Source: Melioribacteraceae bacterium (GTDB taxonomy: Bacteria; Bacteroidota; Ignavibacteria; Ignavibacteriales; Melioribacteraceae). Taken from it: 64,000 nucleotides of DNA. The DNA lies in NCBI GenBank assembly GCA_022181065.1, contig BQMY01000083.1, forward strand, positions 1-64,000, given 5' to 3'. The notes under the pieces are model-generated. The model saw nothing but the letters and a program-made list of their open reading frames with translations, had not been told where the DNA came from and made no database searches. Positions 55,501 to 63,398 of this stretch are shown one piece after another (position 1 is the first letter of the stretch; every line of letters starts with the position of its first letter). The position numbers were made by a program, and so were the translations under genes.

Positions 55501-55656
55501 TCCAAGTACAATGAAATCCTCACCATTTACTTGAAGTTTGTATCCTTTTTCATCGTTAAACACAGAAACCCGGTCAACTTGAGCATTGAGATTAAACGCG
55601 AATAACCCCAACAATACTATTTTAAACCAGGTAGATTTAAGTTGAAACAAGGCCAT
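52504..55656 (-). CDS. Clan GH-A glycoside hydrolase fused to an outer-membrane beta-barrel
   Basis: The 1050-residue protein has a signal peptide (LLGLFAFNLNAQ) and a TIM-barrel glycosidase (about 35-400) of GH2/GH72-like style. Seen are FIVLGMNWDIFPIGENYAYS, ANVIRAYVGIQPKW, candidate acid/base Glu174 in MWMLGNENNYG and candidate nucleophile Glu275 in VPVMFAEFGSDAF. From about residue 480 to the end it shows alternating aromatic/charged beta-strands of an outer-membrane barrel (YRASVAWDHKWFKLDGFYRTG, WNWYAEGAAQGL, WEIRTYLHFNFGM). This would tether catalysis to the membrane and perhaps form a pore. It heads the glucan operon behind the palindromic promoter; GGGAGG lies 5 bases before the ATG. 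The substrate is inferred to be beta-1,3-glucan from context. Confidence 0.78.
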   Translation of the reverse strand: MALFQLKSTWFKIVLLGLFAFNLNAQVDRVSVFNDEKGYKLQVNGEDFIVLGMNWDIFPIGENYAYSIWNQPDDIIKEALDREMSLLKNMGANVIRAYVGIQPKWIEYIYKNYGIYTVLNHSFGRYGLTIDGAYVTNTDYADPATREILLKEVNDMVTEFKDVPGLLMWMLGNENNYGLFWGGAETEDIPEGETLESVRARHMYKLFNEGINEIKKYDDNHPVSICNGDLLFLDIIAEEVPDMDVFGINAYRGITFTDLFERTSKVLDVPVMFAEFGSDAFNAVEMREDQAMQAKYLIGNWEDIYIHAYGNGGYGNSIGGMTFQFSDGWWKYLQDSNLDVHDNNASWANGGYVDDFIEGENNMNEEWFGVCAKGPTDSRGLYHLYPRAGYYALKDIHALDVLSSKIGEKEIRAFFSKLSPTPYVLKARGDKAALGSNETNPVRLSGLRMQFETFSTGGDKISTPDERVTGRTDYPQFLGFDHLQSFYAEMEANPATNIRGKVALNVLGHVPTNPIDEIFYENRGRPKTLESTDGTVTVDGIERVKVYRASVAWDHKWFKLDGFYRTGHYHWGYEGDFFGLYPEANYGPNIDIYNGNAPLGFEVAGKKQLDGLKVAFGPELWWGANPAVLVKYSRDVGPVEITGIYHEDLDEQGEAVSSFAVPVPPTRRATVHMATEYGAFGFEVGGIWSGSTKEGEVFQIADGTDGNYRILQDKIKASDAFGGKAKITFQSGRWNWYAEGAAQGLVADGGVNQSLTFTGWRLKNSGLGNQYSLLTGMAVIMGDFQIAPNFMWQKPIEGPIPNTVPAPGRPRNILSDPFAVLGNRETTAGELLITYDPTPATWMYAWDSDVREDAKLAVSAGVVLRHQPTTRDARIGILADGRTIFAFPGAPPARDLWEFHSRIVSKLAPGYGLIANVYAGEGESNGSDARLIHRYGADIRLAVKDFKILTQVKINDWGPYDYHRDFNLTYPLQLVADVSVQFGMPDWFDLPQTRLGVRGAWRSLNEYSPRYCPVHSLSVTGEAECDPTAPGYSDGNEWEIRTYLHFNFGM

Positions 55657-55684
55657 GCCAACCTCCCTAAAAATTTAATTGGTT

Positions 55685-55713
55685 GAGTTTTGGCAGATTA
55701 GCTCGCCAAACTC
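55685..55713 (-). promoter_or_regulatory. Leader inverted repeat before the glucan operon
   Basis: GAGTTTTGGC (55685-55694) and GCCAAACTC (55705-55713) form a hairpin with one bulged base, 29-57 bases upstream of the barrel-glycosidase start. It may be an operator or a 5'-UTR stem that affects translation or mRNA stability. Confidence 0.4.
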
Positions 55714-55881
55714 GGTTCTGGTATATTGTTATGTCACCATTTGAAGATGTGATCTGTACTAATAATGGTTGTTAACCGAAAAATTATGATTCAGGTAAAA
55801 TTGAAATATTCCAACGCATGGTTAGTACGTATTTACAGCTTGTTTGCTTCCCGAATCATTCTTGCGATAATGAATTTCATC

Positions 55882-55906
55882 ACTTTGTTCGATTACAGAA
55901 CAAAGT
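55882..55906. promoter_or_regulatory. Palindrome overlapping the operon promoter (candidate ROK operator)
   Basis: ACTTTGTTC (55882-55890), spacer GATTACA, GAACAAAGT (55898-55906) is a perfect 9-base dyad. Its right arm covers most of the -7 element of the minus-strand promoter, where a repressor would block transcription. The binding protein is inferred; the ROK regulator inside the operon is the obvious candidate. Confidence 0.5.
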
Positions 55907-55931
55907 TACTTTAATAATATTTTTCTGTCAA
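55901..55931 (-). promoter_or_regulatory. Bacteroidota-type promoter of the glucan operon
   Basis: On the minus strand TTG (55929-55931) and TAACTTTG (55908-55901) are separated by 20 bases. This fits the Bacteroidota consensus of a TTG/TTTG -33 element, 19-21 bases and TAnnTTTG. It would start transcription about 235 bases before the first gene. The rest of the 520-base gap 55657-56176 has no gene that I can support. Confidence 0.55.
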
Positions 55932-56176
55932 GTGAATTATTGGGAATTTTTAATAATTAAGGATTAAATCAAAAAGTAATTAACAAAAACTATCAAAAAC
56001 AGTATTTTTTACTTACTTATTGTAATCCAATCAATGATTCAGGAGATTATTGCGGGAAGAACTTTTCATATAGTACGCGAAATATGTTTTAGAAGCGGAC
56101 ATAAATAAAGGATAGGATGACAAATTAATATTCATTAAATAATTTTTTAATGTTCTCTCTATCTACTCATTCCAAT

Positions 56177-56953
56177 TTATTGATGTTCAGTATTTTCTTG
56201 TAAATTTGTGGTGTCAATTATATACTCGATACCGCCAAGTATATGTCGCGTGAATATTTCATTTGTCCAGCATTCGTTTGTATGACCAATCGCTGTATAA
56301 AATACTTTCCCTCCATCATATTTATGGCACCAAGCAATTGGATGAGATTTTCCGTGGATTCCTCCTTTATAGCTTGTCTCATCTACCTCGAGTAAAACCG
56401 TCACATTCTCGGGAATCGCCTTATAATTATACCATTCATCAGTATGCACCCATTCTTCAGGAAGATATCTATTCGCTTCATGCCGGGGTAAAACGTTATT
56501 GAGTTTTGCAGATTGTATTTCAGGATGGTTCACAAAGCGAGCGCCAACCAATCCTGTGAACCAGTTCCAGTCTTCTTCGGCTAAAATTGCTGCATGCAGA
56601 ATTGCAATTCCGCCGCCATTATTTACAAAACTCTGCAAAACCAATTGTTGCTGATCATCAAAAATATTCCCTCGATTGTTCAAAAATATAATCGCTGAAT
56701 AAGTCTTCAGTTTTGCTTCATTAAAATCATCAGTTTCATTAGCTACTTTTACCCGAAACCCTTCCTCAATTAACATTTCGCCCATTTTTTCTGCCGCAAA
56801 TGCAGTTACATCATGAGGTTTTTGCGAACTATCCATAACAGTGCATATAAGAATACGACCCGTATTTTTTTGTGCTGATAAATCTCCGGAATTAACAATT
56901 ATTAAGGAAAATATTATCGGTATTAAAAAGTAATATTTTTTTGCGCTCATCAT
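56177..56953 (-). CDS. ThuA-like protein, secreted
   Basis: The 258-residue protein has a signal peptide (YYFLIPIIFSLIIVNSGDLSAQ) and a ThuA/class I glutamine-amidotransferase-like fold. Seen are ILICTVMDSSQKPHD, YSAIIFLNNRGNIFDDQQQLVLQSFV, GGGIAILHAAI, EWVHTDEWYNY, HPIAWCHKYDGGKVFYTAIGHTNECW and RHILGGIEYI. The ThuA family is linked to sugar use but its reaction is not settled. It is the last gene of the alginate-type operon, after a 149-base gap, so it may also have its own promoter. Confidence 0.85.
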   Translation of the reverse strand: MMSAKKYYFLIPIIFSLIIVNSGDLSAQKNTGRILICTVMDSSQKPHDVTAFAAEKMGEMLIEEGFRVKVANETDDFNEAKLKTYSAIIFLNNRGNIFDDQQQLVLQSFVNNGGGIAILHAAILAEEDWNWFTGLVGARFVNHPEIQSAKLNNVLPRHEANRYLPEEWVHTDEWYNYKAIPENVTVLLEVDETSYKGGIHGKSHPIAWCHKYDGGKVFYTAIGHTNECWTNEIFTRHILGGIEYIIDTTNLQENTEHQ

Positions 56954-57102
56954 TTAATCACACGTGAATTATTTGGTCTTCCAGCTAAATTTGTGGTCGT
57001 AGTATTTTGTTTATAGTTACAACAATTTTTTTAATATAATATTCTACCAATTACCTGTTATATTCTCATCCATGACAAACTTTGAAACAACGTCAAAGTC
57101 AT

Positions 57103-58758
57103 TTATTTCATTCTTCTTTCCAACTGGTACTTATATAGTGAAGGAACCTCAATTCCCGGTTTATTCATTCCCTCAAAATATGTATTAATGGGATATTCGA
57201 TTGTTATCGGATAGTTTCCGGTGATCCCGACCAATCTCTCGGATGGACTGTCAGTAACTCCCTTGATCCTTATCGTATCTTGTTCCGGATTATCGAACAA
57301 AAATTCGAAATGAACATTCCAGAAAGTAGAAAACGCTGCATGAGAAGGACTCCAGTATTTCGCGCCCCCCATCGTGATCGGTTTATGCTTTGGATCATCC
57401 ACATATACTAAAATGTTATCAAACAGGTTTTGATAATTTAATCCGCTGTGCTGATCGAGTGTCGGCATAGTCGTTACAACACAGTCAGTATAAATACATG
57501 AACGTGAACCAGTATTGAACGTTAAGGAATGCACCACCGGAGCCTGTACGTATAAATCTCGCGCTAGCATGTTGTAACAATCCCCGAAATGAACGGCATA
57601 GTGATACTTTCTGCCGTAAGTGCCAATATTCTCAAAAGTTACGTTTGAACACAAATCGGTCAGTACGCCGCTGTCACCATTCCGAAAATTTACATTACGC
57701 ACCCACGAATGAGTGGTATTTGTAAGATAAATTGCGTTAAATCCATATTCAACATGGTGATATTTGTACTCCTGATATAAAAACTCAAAATTGATATTTT
57801 CAATTCCAACATTGGAAATATACTGCCATTCTGTTATATCAGGCTGCCACTCCGGACGTAAATCATGCAAAAGCGGCTCTTTTATCGTTATTCTATTTCC
57901 TTCAACCGCAACAACAGTTACTTCCTGTTTTGTGAGGGGAATATCAGGTGTTTCCCAATGGCGACTTCCTGTTTTCACATCCTGGTTATCATACAAATAT
58001 TTAACAAGTGATGATTCTTCACCTTCAACATTGTACCAGTTAATCTTCACAATGCTTCCGGGCTGAAGTTTTGATCCATCCTCTACATGAATTTCGTGTT
58101 CCCCTCTTTTCCCTGATTTTATCTTCGCCAGAATATTTTCTTCTGTGTTATATTTCGATAGGTATGCTTTACCTCTTGCGCCGGGATAATTTGTCCAGAT
58201 ATATCCGCCTGACCAAGCATAGAGTGAAAACGGTTCATCAACCCCCCTCGCTTTTTCTCTTTGGCGTTTATCATTTATTTTCAGGTATTCATCCAATTCT
58301 GCGAAGTCTTCCGGTATTGGAAGTTCATTCAGCGCAAGAGGCATATACAATGTAGTACGGTTTTTATCTCCGCTCCTCTCACCCCGCAACACAATGTTGC
58401 TTCTGTTCATATTAACAATTTTTTTCAGGATATATCTACCCGGAGGCAAATAAACCACTACATTATCTTCGATTTCATGCGCCTTTTTAACCGCGGCGAG
58501 GATAGCTTGAGTATCATCCTTTTTATCATTAGGGATGGCTCCAAATTCGGTTACATCCAGGACAGTACCCGTCACATCGGGGATTTCCTCCTCACCCCAT
58601 TTGTATCCCGCAAATGAATAATCGGGCAGGAAATGTTCCTTCTGAACTTCCGCGCTCAATATTTTTGGCATCCATCCCGTGTTGTTTTCCTGACAATCGC
58701 AACCTGCGAACAGCGTTAAAAACAGTGATAATATTATTATGACTAAAAAATTCTTCAA
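57103..58758 (-). CDS. Parallel beta-helix (pectate-lyase-3-like) lipoprotein
   Basis: The 551-residue protein has a lipoprotein signal (FLTLFAGC). Its first repeat region matches the Pectate_lyase_3/GH28-like start: VTEFGAIPNDKKDDTQAILAAVKKAHE, VVVYLPPGRYIL, IVLRGERSGD. Beta-helix rungs follow (VGIENINFEF, HSWVRNVNFRNGDSGVL, NVTFENIGTYGRKYHYAVHFGDCYN). No catalytic residues can be assigned by eye. It is probably a surface polysaccharide lyase or hydrolase for uronic-acid polymers, given KDPG aldolase 17 bases upstream and the PL6 gene in the same operon. Confidence 0.8.
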   Translation of the reverse strand: MKNFLVIIILSLFLTLFAGCDCQENNTGWMPKILSAEVQKEHFLPDYSFAGYKWGEEEIPDVTGTVLDVTEFGAIPNDKKDDTQAILAAVKKAHEIEDNVVVYLPPGRYILKKIVNMNRSNIVLRGERSGDKNRTTLYMPLALNELPIPEDFAELDEYLKINDKRQREKARGVDEPFSLYAWSGGYIWTNYPGARGKAYLSKYNTEENILAKIKSGKRGEHEIHVEDGSKLQPGSIVKINWYNVEGEESSLVKYLYDNQDVKTGSRHWETPDIPLTKQEVTVVAVEGNRITIKEPLLHDLRPEWQPDITEWQYISNVGIENINFEFLYQEYKYHHVEYGFNAIYLTNTTHSWVRNVNFRNGDSGVLTDLCSNVTFENIGTYGRKYHYAVHFGDCYNMLARDLYVQAPVVHSLTFNTGSRSCIYTDCVVTTMPTLDQHSGLNYQNLFDNILVYVDDPKHKPITMGGAKYWSPSHAAFSTFWNVHFEFLFDNPEQDTIRIKGVTDSPSERLVGITGNYPITIEYPINTYFEGMNKPGIEVPSLYKYQLERRMK

Positions 58759-58775
58759 TTTTATGCCCCCTACTA

Positions 58776-59414
58776 TTATTTATTTAAAGAGTTTATTACT
58801 CTTCTCGCGTTATCCTTTATCAAACCGAATTCACCATTTTCAATCGCGGTCTTGTCAATTAAAGCGGAACCAACGCCCACAGCACAAGCACCCGCTCTTA
58901 TCCATTCTCCGCCGTTATTCAGGTTTACACCACCTGTTGGCATAAGTTTAAGAAACGGCATAGGTGCAAGTACACCCTTGAAAAATGCCTGCCCGAGAGT
59001 ATCAGCCGGAAAGACTTTCACTATATCAGCACCCGCTCTGTGCGCAGCAAGTATTTCTGTTGGAGTAAATGCTCCAACCATTGCAGGAACATCATGGTTG
59101 TGCGATTCTTTAATTATCTCTGCGAGAAAAACAGGACTCACCACGAATTCAGCCCCCGCCTCGATCGATTTTTTAGCGTCGTCGCTGCCAAGTACTGAAC
59201 CAACTCCGACAGTAATTTTATCTCCAAATTCTTTCTTCAAATTTGCAATAATCTCAAGCGCATCTGGCGTAGTGAGAGTAATCTCCAGAAGTGAAATCCC
59301 TCCTTCGATAAGCGCCTCCGCCATTCCTTTATAGTTTTTGCTACTGTTAAGTCGCACAACAGCAACAGCTTTTTTATCAAGTACTTCCTGTAATATTTGT
59401 TCTCGCTTACTCAT
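58776..59414 (-). CDS. eda: KDPG aldolase (2-dehydro-3-deoxy-phosphogluconate aldolase)
   Basis: The 212-residue protein starts MSKREQILQEVLDKKAVAVVRL. It has the catalytic Glu in LIEGGISLLEITLTTPDAL, AEFVVSPVF, and the Schiff-base Lys in GADIVKVFPAD, then LMPTGGVNLNN. It splits 2-keto-3-deoxy-6-phosphogluconate into pyruvate and glyceraldehyde 3-phosphate, the last step for alginate- and uronate-derived sugars. ATG 59414 overlaps the upstream lyase stop in ATGAGTAA and has AGGA 8 bases before it; a longer ATG at 59429 is less likely. No KDG kinase or DEH reductase is visible in the window. Confidence 0.95.
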   Translation of the reverse strand: MSKREQILQEVLDKKAVAVVRLNSSKNYKGMAEALIEGGISLLEITLTTPDALEIIANLKKEFGDKITVGVGSVLGSDDAKKSIEAGAEFVVSPVFLAEIIKESHNHDVPAMVGAFTPTEILAAHRAGADIVKVFPADTLGQAFFKGVLAPMPFLKLMPTGGVNLNNGGEWIRAGACAVGVGSALIDKTAIENGEFGLIKDNARRVINSLNK

Positions 59415-61650
59415 CACGAAATTCCTCATAATTGTATTTTTTTAACCCACTCAAAACAACCCTCTTCTCCGACTGTGTTAACTCAAACTCACCACTCCCC
59501 AATAAAGTTATCTCACCAGAATCTCTATCGAGTAGGATATTAAAATCGGGCACATTTATTGCCGCATTACCCAATTTCGCCACATCAAATAACAGAAGAA
59601 ATTCCTTGTTCCCGAAACCATATTCGCACTCTACCACAAATGTTTCGTCCCGAAATTCACTTCTGAAAAATTCCCATCCTGATATTTCCGATTTTTCAAG
59701 ATTCTTTCTCTCATCAATTCTAGTATCAAACTGGCTGAAAGGATAAAGCAGAGTGACAAACTGAGCACTGCTTATACCGTTTTGTTCAAAAAGTATCGAG
59801 CTTTTACCCCAAACTATTGGTGAGTTTGTGTACGAATCAAACTGCTCGAGCTGAATAATTTCGAGTCCGCCTCCATCTGCGGTAGTAGATCGAAAATGAT
59901 TTTCGGTAACTTCACTGTAATAACCTTGCCAGATTTGCTGATAATTTCGCTCTTGGCCGGAATTTAATATATCCTTCACAATGACAAATCCGTCATGGAT
60001 GAAATATATCTTCCTCTCAAAAGAAGCATTTTCATAACTTACAGTTCCCTCGAAAAAATCAAGACCATCAAGATTGAGGTATCCATTTACTTTCGGTTCG
60101 GGAAGTTCCAGAAATTTACCAAATCCCGATCCACCTTTATTTCCCTTCCATTCTCTACCATGAGGAATTGAATCAACCACACAAACATTTTTCGAAAAAG
60201 AATTTTTAAAATAAGGCAGCTCCTCGAGATAATATCTCACCTGATAGTTTGGCAACATAACATTATTGAAAGCGAATAATTGAATTCCCAGCATATCACC
60301 ATGCTGATGATCAGGTTTATTTTCTGACAAACCCGCACTAACTGTTACGACCATCGAGTTATCATCCCAGCCGTTGCGCATTGAATAGTAACCGGTTGAT
60401 GGAAGTGCATTGCTTAAAAATCCGGGTTGTTTCGGTACAATATCCTGTAATTTTTTTCGATCTTCAGGACGAACAAACCAGAACTTATCTGATAATATTT
60501 TATCTGACGCAAAGAATTTAAATGTTGGTTCTTCGAAAAGTACAGTTCCCAAAGCCATGATACTTCCCATCCTTTTGTAGTAAGACCAGGGGTTATCAGT
60601 ATCATCTTGCAGAACAGGTAATGTTTTGTCAGGGTGAGCGAGTACAGTGAGTGCCCCGAACATCCGATAGAACTGGCTGTTAAAAGTATCGGGAAGATCG
60701 ATTTTATTTAACCCGGCAAGGTAGTACACATAAAAATAATTATCTATGTCGCCAATATGGTAATGGATAGATCTTTCAAGCTGAAAACCATCTTCATTAA
60801 CTTCTTTCGTAATATGTTCGGTTAGAAGTTTTTTTGACATTTCAAGCCAGTCAGCACTTTCCTCGAACTCAGGGAAAAGAATAGCGATAAGGGATAACGC
60901 CATTACTCCTTTGGTATGATGATTACCATACCGGAATTTCTCCACTCTGTTGGCCAAATCAACAGCATGATAATAGAAGGTTCGGACAAAAAGAAAGTTG
61001 TCTTCAGGTGTAAAATTACTGTCGGAAAGGAGTAAATTATAGACCCACAACCAGTTAAATACTCTGTACCCGGCTCTGAATGACTCGAATACACTGTTTC
61101 CATCGCGCTCAAATGTGTCTGCTATATATGCTTTCTCAAGCGAAACAGGCATTTCAAGCATGTAATCATACTTTTTTCTATCATTATCAAGTAAATATTC
61201 GAACGCTACATCTACCAGCTTATGCTGACGGGCAAGATGTCGAAGCTCATAAGCCGAAATCATCTTTCCCGAATTGCTTTCCATCGGTAAATTCCAGTCG
61301 CTATCGGGAGGGTATAACTCCATCATACTTTTTGCCCGACGTGCGTGCTGCTTTTGTTTGTCGGGGAAAAACTCACGATAATCTTTTATTTCAGTATCGA
61401 GTTTTGAATGATCGAAGAAGAATCGCTCACTCATTTTAGCCGAAAAATAATTCGCCACCTTCTCGAACGCTGATTTGTGATCACCCGAATTATAGGATTT
61501 TAGTGCTTCTTTTAGTTCCGGCGCTCCGCTAGCGAGTTTTTCAAGCACCATTTTATTTCGATCATCGGTGAATCTGTAATCTTTTGCGGAAACAGGTATA
61601 GACCCGAAGATCATGACCAAAACCACAACTATATAATTTAATCGTCTCAT
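59407..61650 (-). CDS. Heparinase II/III-fold polysaccharide lyase (probable oligoalginate lyase)
   Basis: The 747-residue protein has a signal peptide (MIFGSIPVSAK). An (alpha/alpha) toroid (about 25-380) contains Asn243-His244-His245 in YGNHHTKGV and EDGFQLERSIHYHIGD with Tyr297, the neutralising and catalytic positions of this lyase fold. The C-terminal beta-sandwich (about 400-747) has KPDHQHGDMLGIQLFAF, where a further His is expected. PL17 and PL39 alginate lyases share this architecture; the exact PL family is not clear. With PL6 and KDPG aldolase it likely turns alginate oligomers into unsaturated monomers. It starts directly after the PL6 stop and overlaps eda by 8 bases. Confidence 0.82.
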   Translation of the reverse strand: MRRLNYIVVVLVMIFGSIPVSAKDYRFTDDRNKMVLEKLASGAPELKEALKSYNSGDHKSAFEKVANYFSAKMSERFFFDHSKLDTEIKDYREFFPDKQKQHARRAKSMMELYPPDSDWNLPMESNSGKMISAYELRHLARQHKLVDVAFEYLLDNDRKKYDYMLEMPVSLEKAYIADTFERDGNSVFESFRAGYRVFNWLWVYNLLLSDSNFTPEDNFLFVRTFYYHAVDLANRVEKFRYGNHHTKGVMALSLIAILFPEFEESADWLEMSKKLLTEHITKEVNEDGFQLERSIHYHIGDIDNYFYVYYLAGLNKIDLPDTFNSQFYRMFGALTVLAHPDKTLPVLQDDTDNPWSYYKRMGSIMALGTVLFEEPTFKFFASDKILSDKFWFVRPEDRKKLQDIVPKQPGFLSNALPSTGYYSMRNGWDDNSMVVTVSAGLSENKPDHQHGDMLGIQLFAFNNVMLPNYQVRYYLEELPYFKNSFSKNVCVVDSIPHGREWKGNKGGSGFGKFLELPEPKVNGYLNLDGLDFFEGTVSYENASFERKIYFIHDGFVIVKDILNSGQERNYQQIWQGYYSEVTENHFRSTTADGGGLEIIQLEQFDSYTNSPIVWGKSSILFEQNGISSAQFVTLLYPFSQFDTRIDERKNLEKSEISGWEFFRSEFRDETFVVECEYGFGNKEFLLLFDVAKLGNAAINVPDFNILLDRDSGEITLLGSGEFELTQSEKRVVLSGLKKYNYEEFRDE

Positions 61651-63396
61651 CTATTTCAGATATATAATTTTGTTTGTAATAAGTTTTCCACCGGCATGCA
61701 CAGTATAGAAATAAACTCCACTCGATACGTTTCGGGGAGTCCATCTCACCGAGTGCTCACCTTTTTCGTAAACCTTTTCTGAAATCACCTCTATTTCCCT
61801 TCCAATAAAATCGTGTATAACAACTTTCACTGGCATTTGAGCAGATATCGAAAAAGAAATGTTTGTAACACCATTAAAAGGGTTGGGATAATTATTTTTG
61901 ACAGTAAATCTATAAGGTAAATGATTTTTACTTTTAACAGAAACAGTTGTTTCATCCACCGGTCCCACATCATCCGATGTTAATGGTTTGTTAGTTACTG
62001 CGTCACTGCTATACTCATCCGCGCCAATATCATTAAGATTGTTTCGCATCTGACAATCAATATCTCCAGATACATATTCATAGTCACCTGTCGCCGAATC
62101 GATTGCCGGACTCCCTTCCCCTAATCTCCAAAGATTCCCGCTACCTTCAAGCTCCGGATCAATTTCTATGATCTCGCCCGACTGATAATTCACTCCGATA
62201 CCCGCAGTTCCTTCCGCAAAAAATATGTTGCTGTTCCATTCCATATTAACCGGGGAGGTAATTATTTTCACAAGATCATTTTCTGAGCCACAAACAATGT
62301 TATTGGCAAAAACTACATCTCGGGGCGGTTTGGAATATTTCCCGTTGTTTGTATATCCAATCTCTATCCCGTTAGTATTGTTTACCAACGTATTAAATAC
62401 GATGATTGCTCTATTAATACGGAAATGTTTGGAGTAATTTGAACCGCCGTCATAATCACCGTTTGTTAAGGTAATTGGCGCGTCCCACACAGAGCCGGCA
62501 AGCCCGGTAAAGAAATTATTATATATAATATGATCATCACCGTAAACCCTGATACCACCGGTACCTGCGACCTCCTCTCCAAAAAAGAAATTTCCGTTGA
62601 CTACCGTCCTGTCGCCGTGCCGCAGGCATAATGTTCCTTTACTCCGTCTGAAAGTATTGTAGCGGATAATATTATCACACGTCTTAACCGATATTATTTC
62701 GGGATCACCATTACAATCCTCGAATAAATTGTACTGGACAACAGTATATCCGCTTGAAGGTGACAGTTCACTCCAACCAATACGTATCGATTCTTTTTCA
62801 TTTTCAGCACGCGGATCATTATTCCTGAAATAATTATACTCTATCGTATCCCTTTGAGATGATTGATACACCGGATCAGGACTACCATCTATCGTTATAA
62901 AATTGCCTGGATAAGTTTTGTTTTCAAAAATATTGTGGTCTATTTTATTATCGTGGCTTAATGCGTTTGGATCATCCCAGATTCCGCCAATCAGCACCCA
63001 CTTGACAGATTCTGTTTCCTGAATTCTGAAAATATTATTCGTTATACGAATATGATGCGATGCCTGAAGCTTGACCGCGGTAACATCCTGGCTGGAAAAT
63101 ATAAAGCCGTTAAGTTCGATATAGGAACATTTCCTGAAATCAAAGTACGATTCATTAATCAGCTCAGTTCCGTTCAGGTTCTCAGCTTTAATAACTATTG
63201 GTGCATCAATGGTACCGTTATTACGAATTGTGACGGATCCGTCTGTATCAAATTGTCCGCTTCGTACAACAATTGTATCACCGGGGGAAGCTGAATTTAC
63301 AGCAGATTTAAGTTGCTCATCATTCTGCACAAAAATGGTCTGTGCAGTGAGTAAAAAGGAAATGACCAGCAAACATATCAATACTAATTTACTCAC
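61651..63396 (-). CDS. PL6 alginate lyase with T9SS sorting domain
   Basis: The 581-residue protein has a signal peptide (VISFLLTAQ) and the PL6 parallel beta-helix. Seen are GDTIVVRSGQF, DPEIISVKTCDNIIRYN, RSKGTLCLRHGDRTVVNGNF and TGGIRVYGDDHIIYNNFF. Lys238 and Arg259 are 21 residues apart, the same spacing as the catalytic Lys-Arg pair known in PL6 alginate lyase AlyGC. After ~430 the T9SS tail (NYPNPFNGVTNISF to NKIIYLK) directs it to the surface. It cleaves alginate by beta-elimination. The start is GTG 63396 with AAGGA 8 bases upstream; it follows the esterase-like gene by 2 bases. Confidence 0.93.
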   Translation of the reverse strand: MSKLVLICLLVISFLLTAQTIFVQNDEQLKSAVNSASPGDTIVVRSGQFDTDGSVTIRNNGTIDAPIVIKAENLNGTELINESYFDFRKCSYIELNGFIFSSQDVTAVKLQASHHIRITNNIFRIQETESVKWVLIGGIWDDPNALSHDNKIDHNIFENKTYPGNFITIDGSPDPVYQSSQRDTIEYNYFRNNDPRAENEKESIRIGWSELSPSSGYTVVQYNLFEDCNGDPEIISVKTCDNIIRYNTFRRSKGTLCLRHGDRTVVNGNFFFGEEVAGTGGIRVYGDDHIIYNNFFTGLAGSVWDAPITLTNGDYDGGSNYSKHFRINRAIIVFNTLVNNTNGIEIGYTNNGKYSKPPRDVVFANNIVCGSENDLVKIITSPVNMEWNSNIFFAEGTAGIGVNYQSGEIIEIDPELEGSGNLWRLGEGSPAIDSATGDYEYVSGDIDCQMRNNLNDIGADEYSSDAVTNKPLTSDDVGPVDETTVSVKSKNHLPYRFTVKNNYPNPFNGVTNISFSISAQMPVKVVIHDFIGREIEVISEKVYEKGEHSVRWTPRNVSSGVYFYTVHAGGKLITNKIIYLK

Positions 63397-63398
63397 AA

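Noticed and set aside
52504-55656. Interpretation of the C-terminal half as a TonB-dependent receptor
   Set aside because: No plug domain or TonB box is visible; the glycosidase comes first and the barrel is shorter than a SusC-type barrel.
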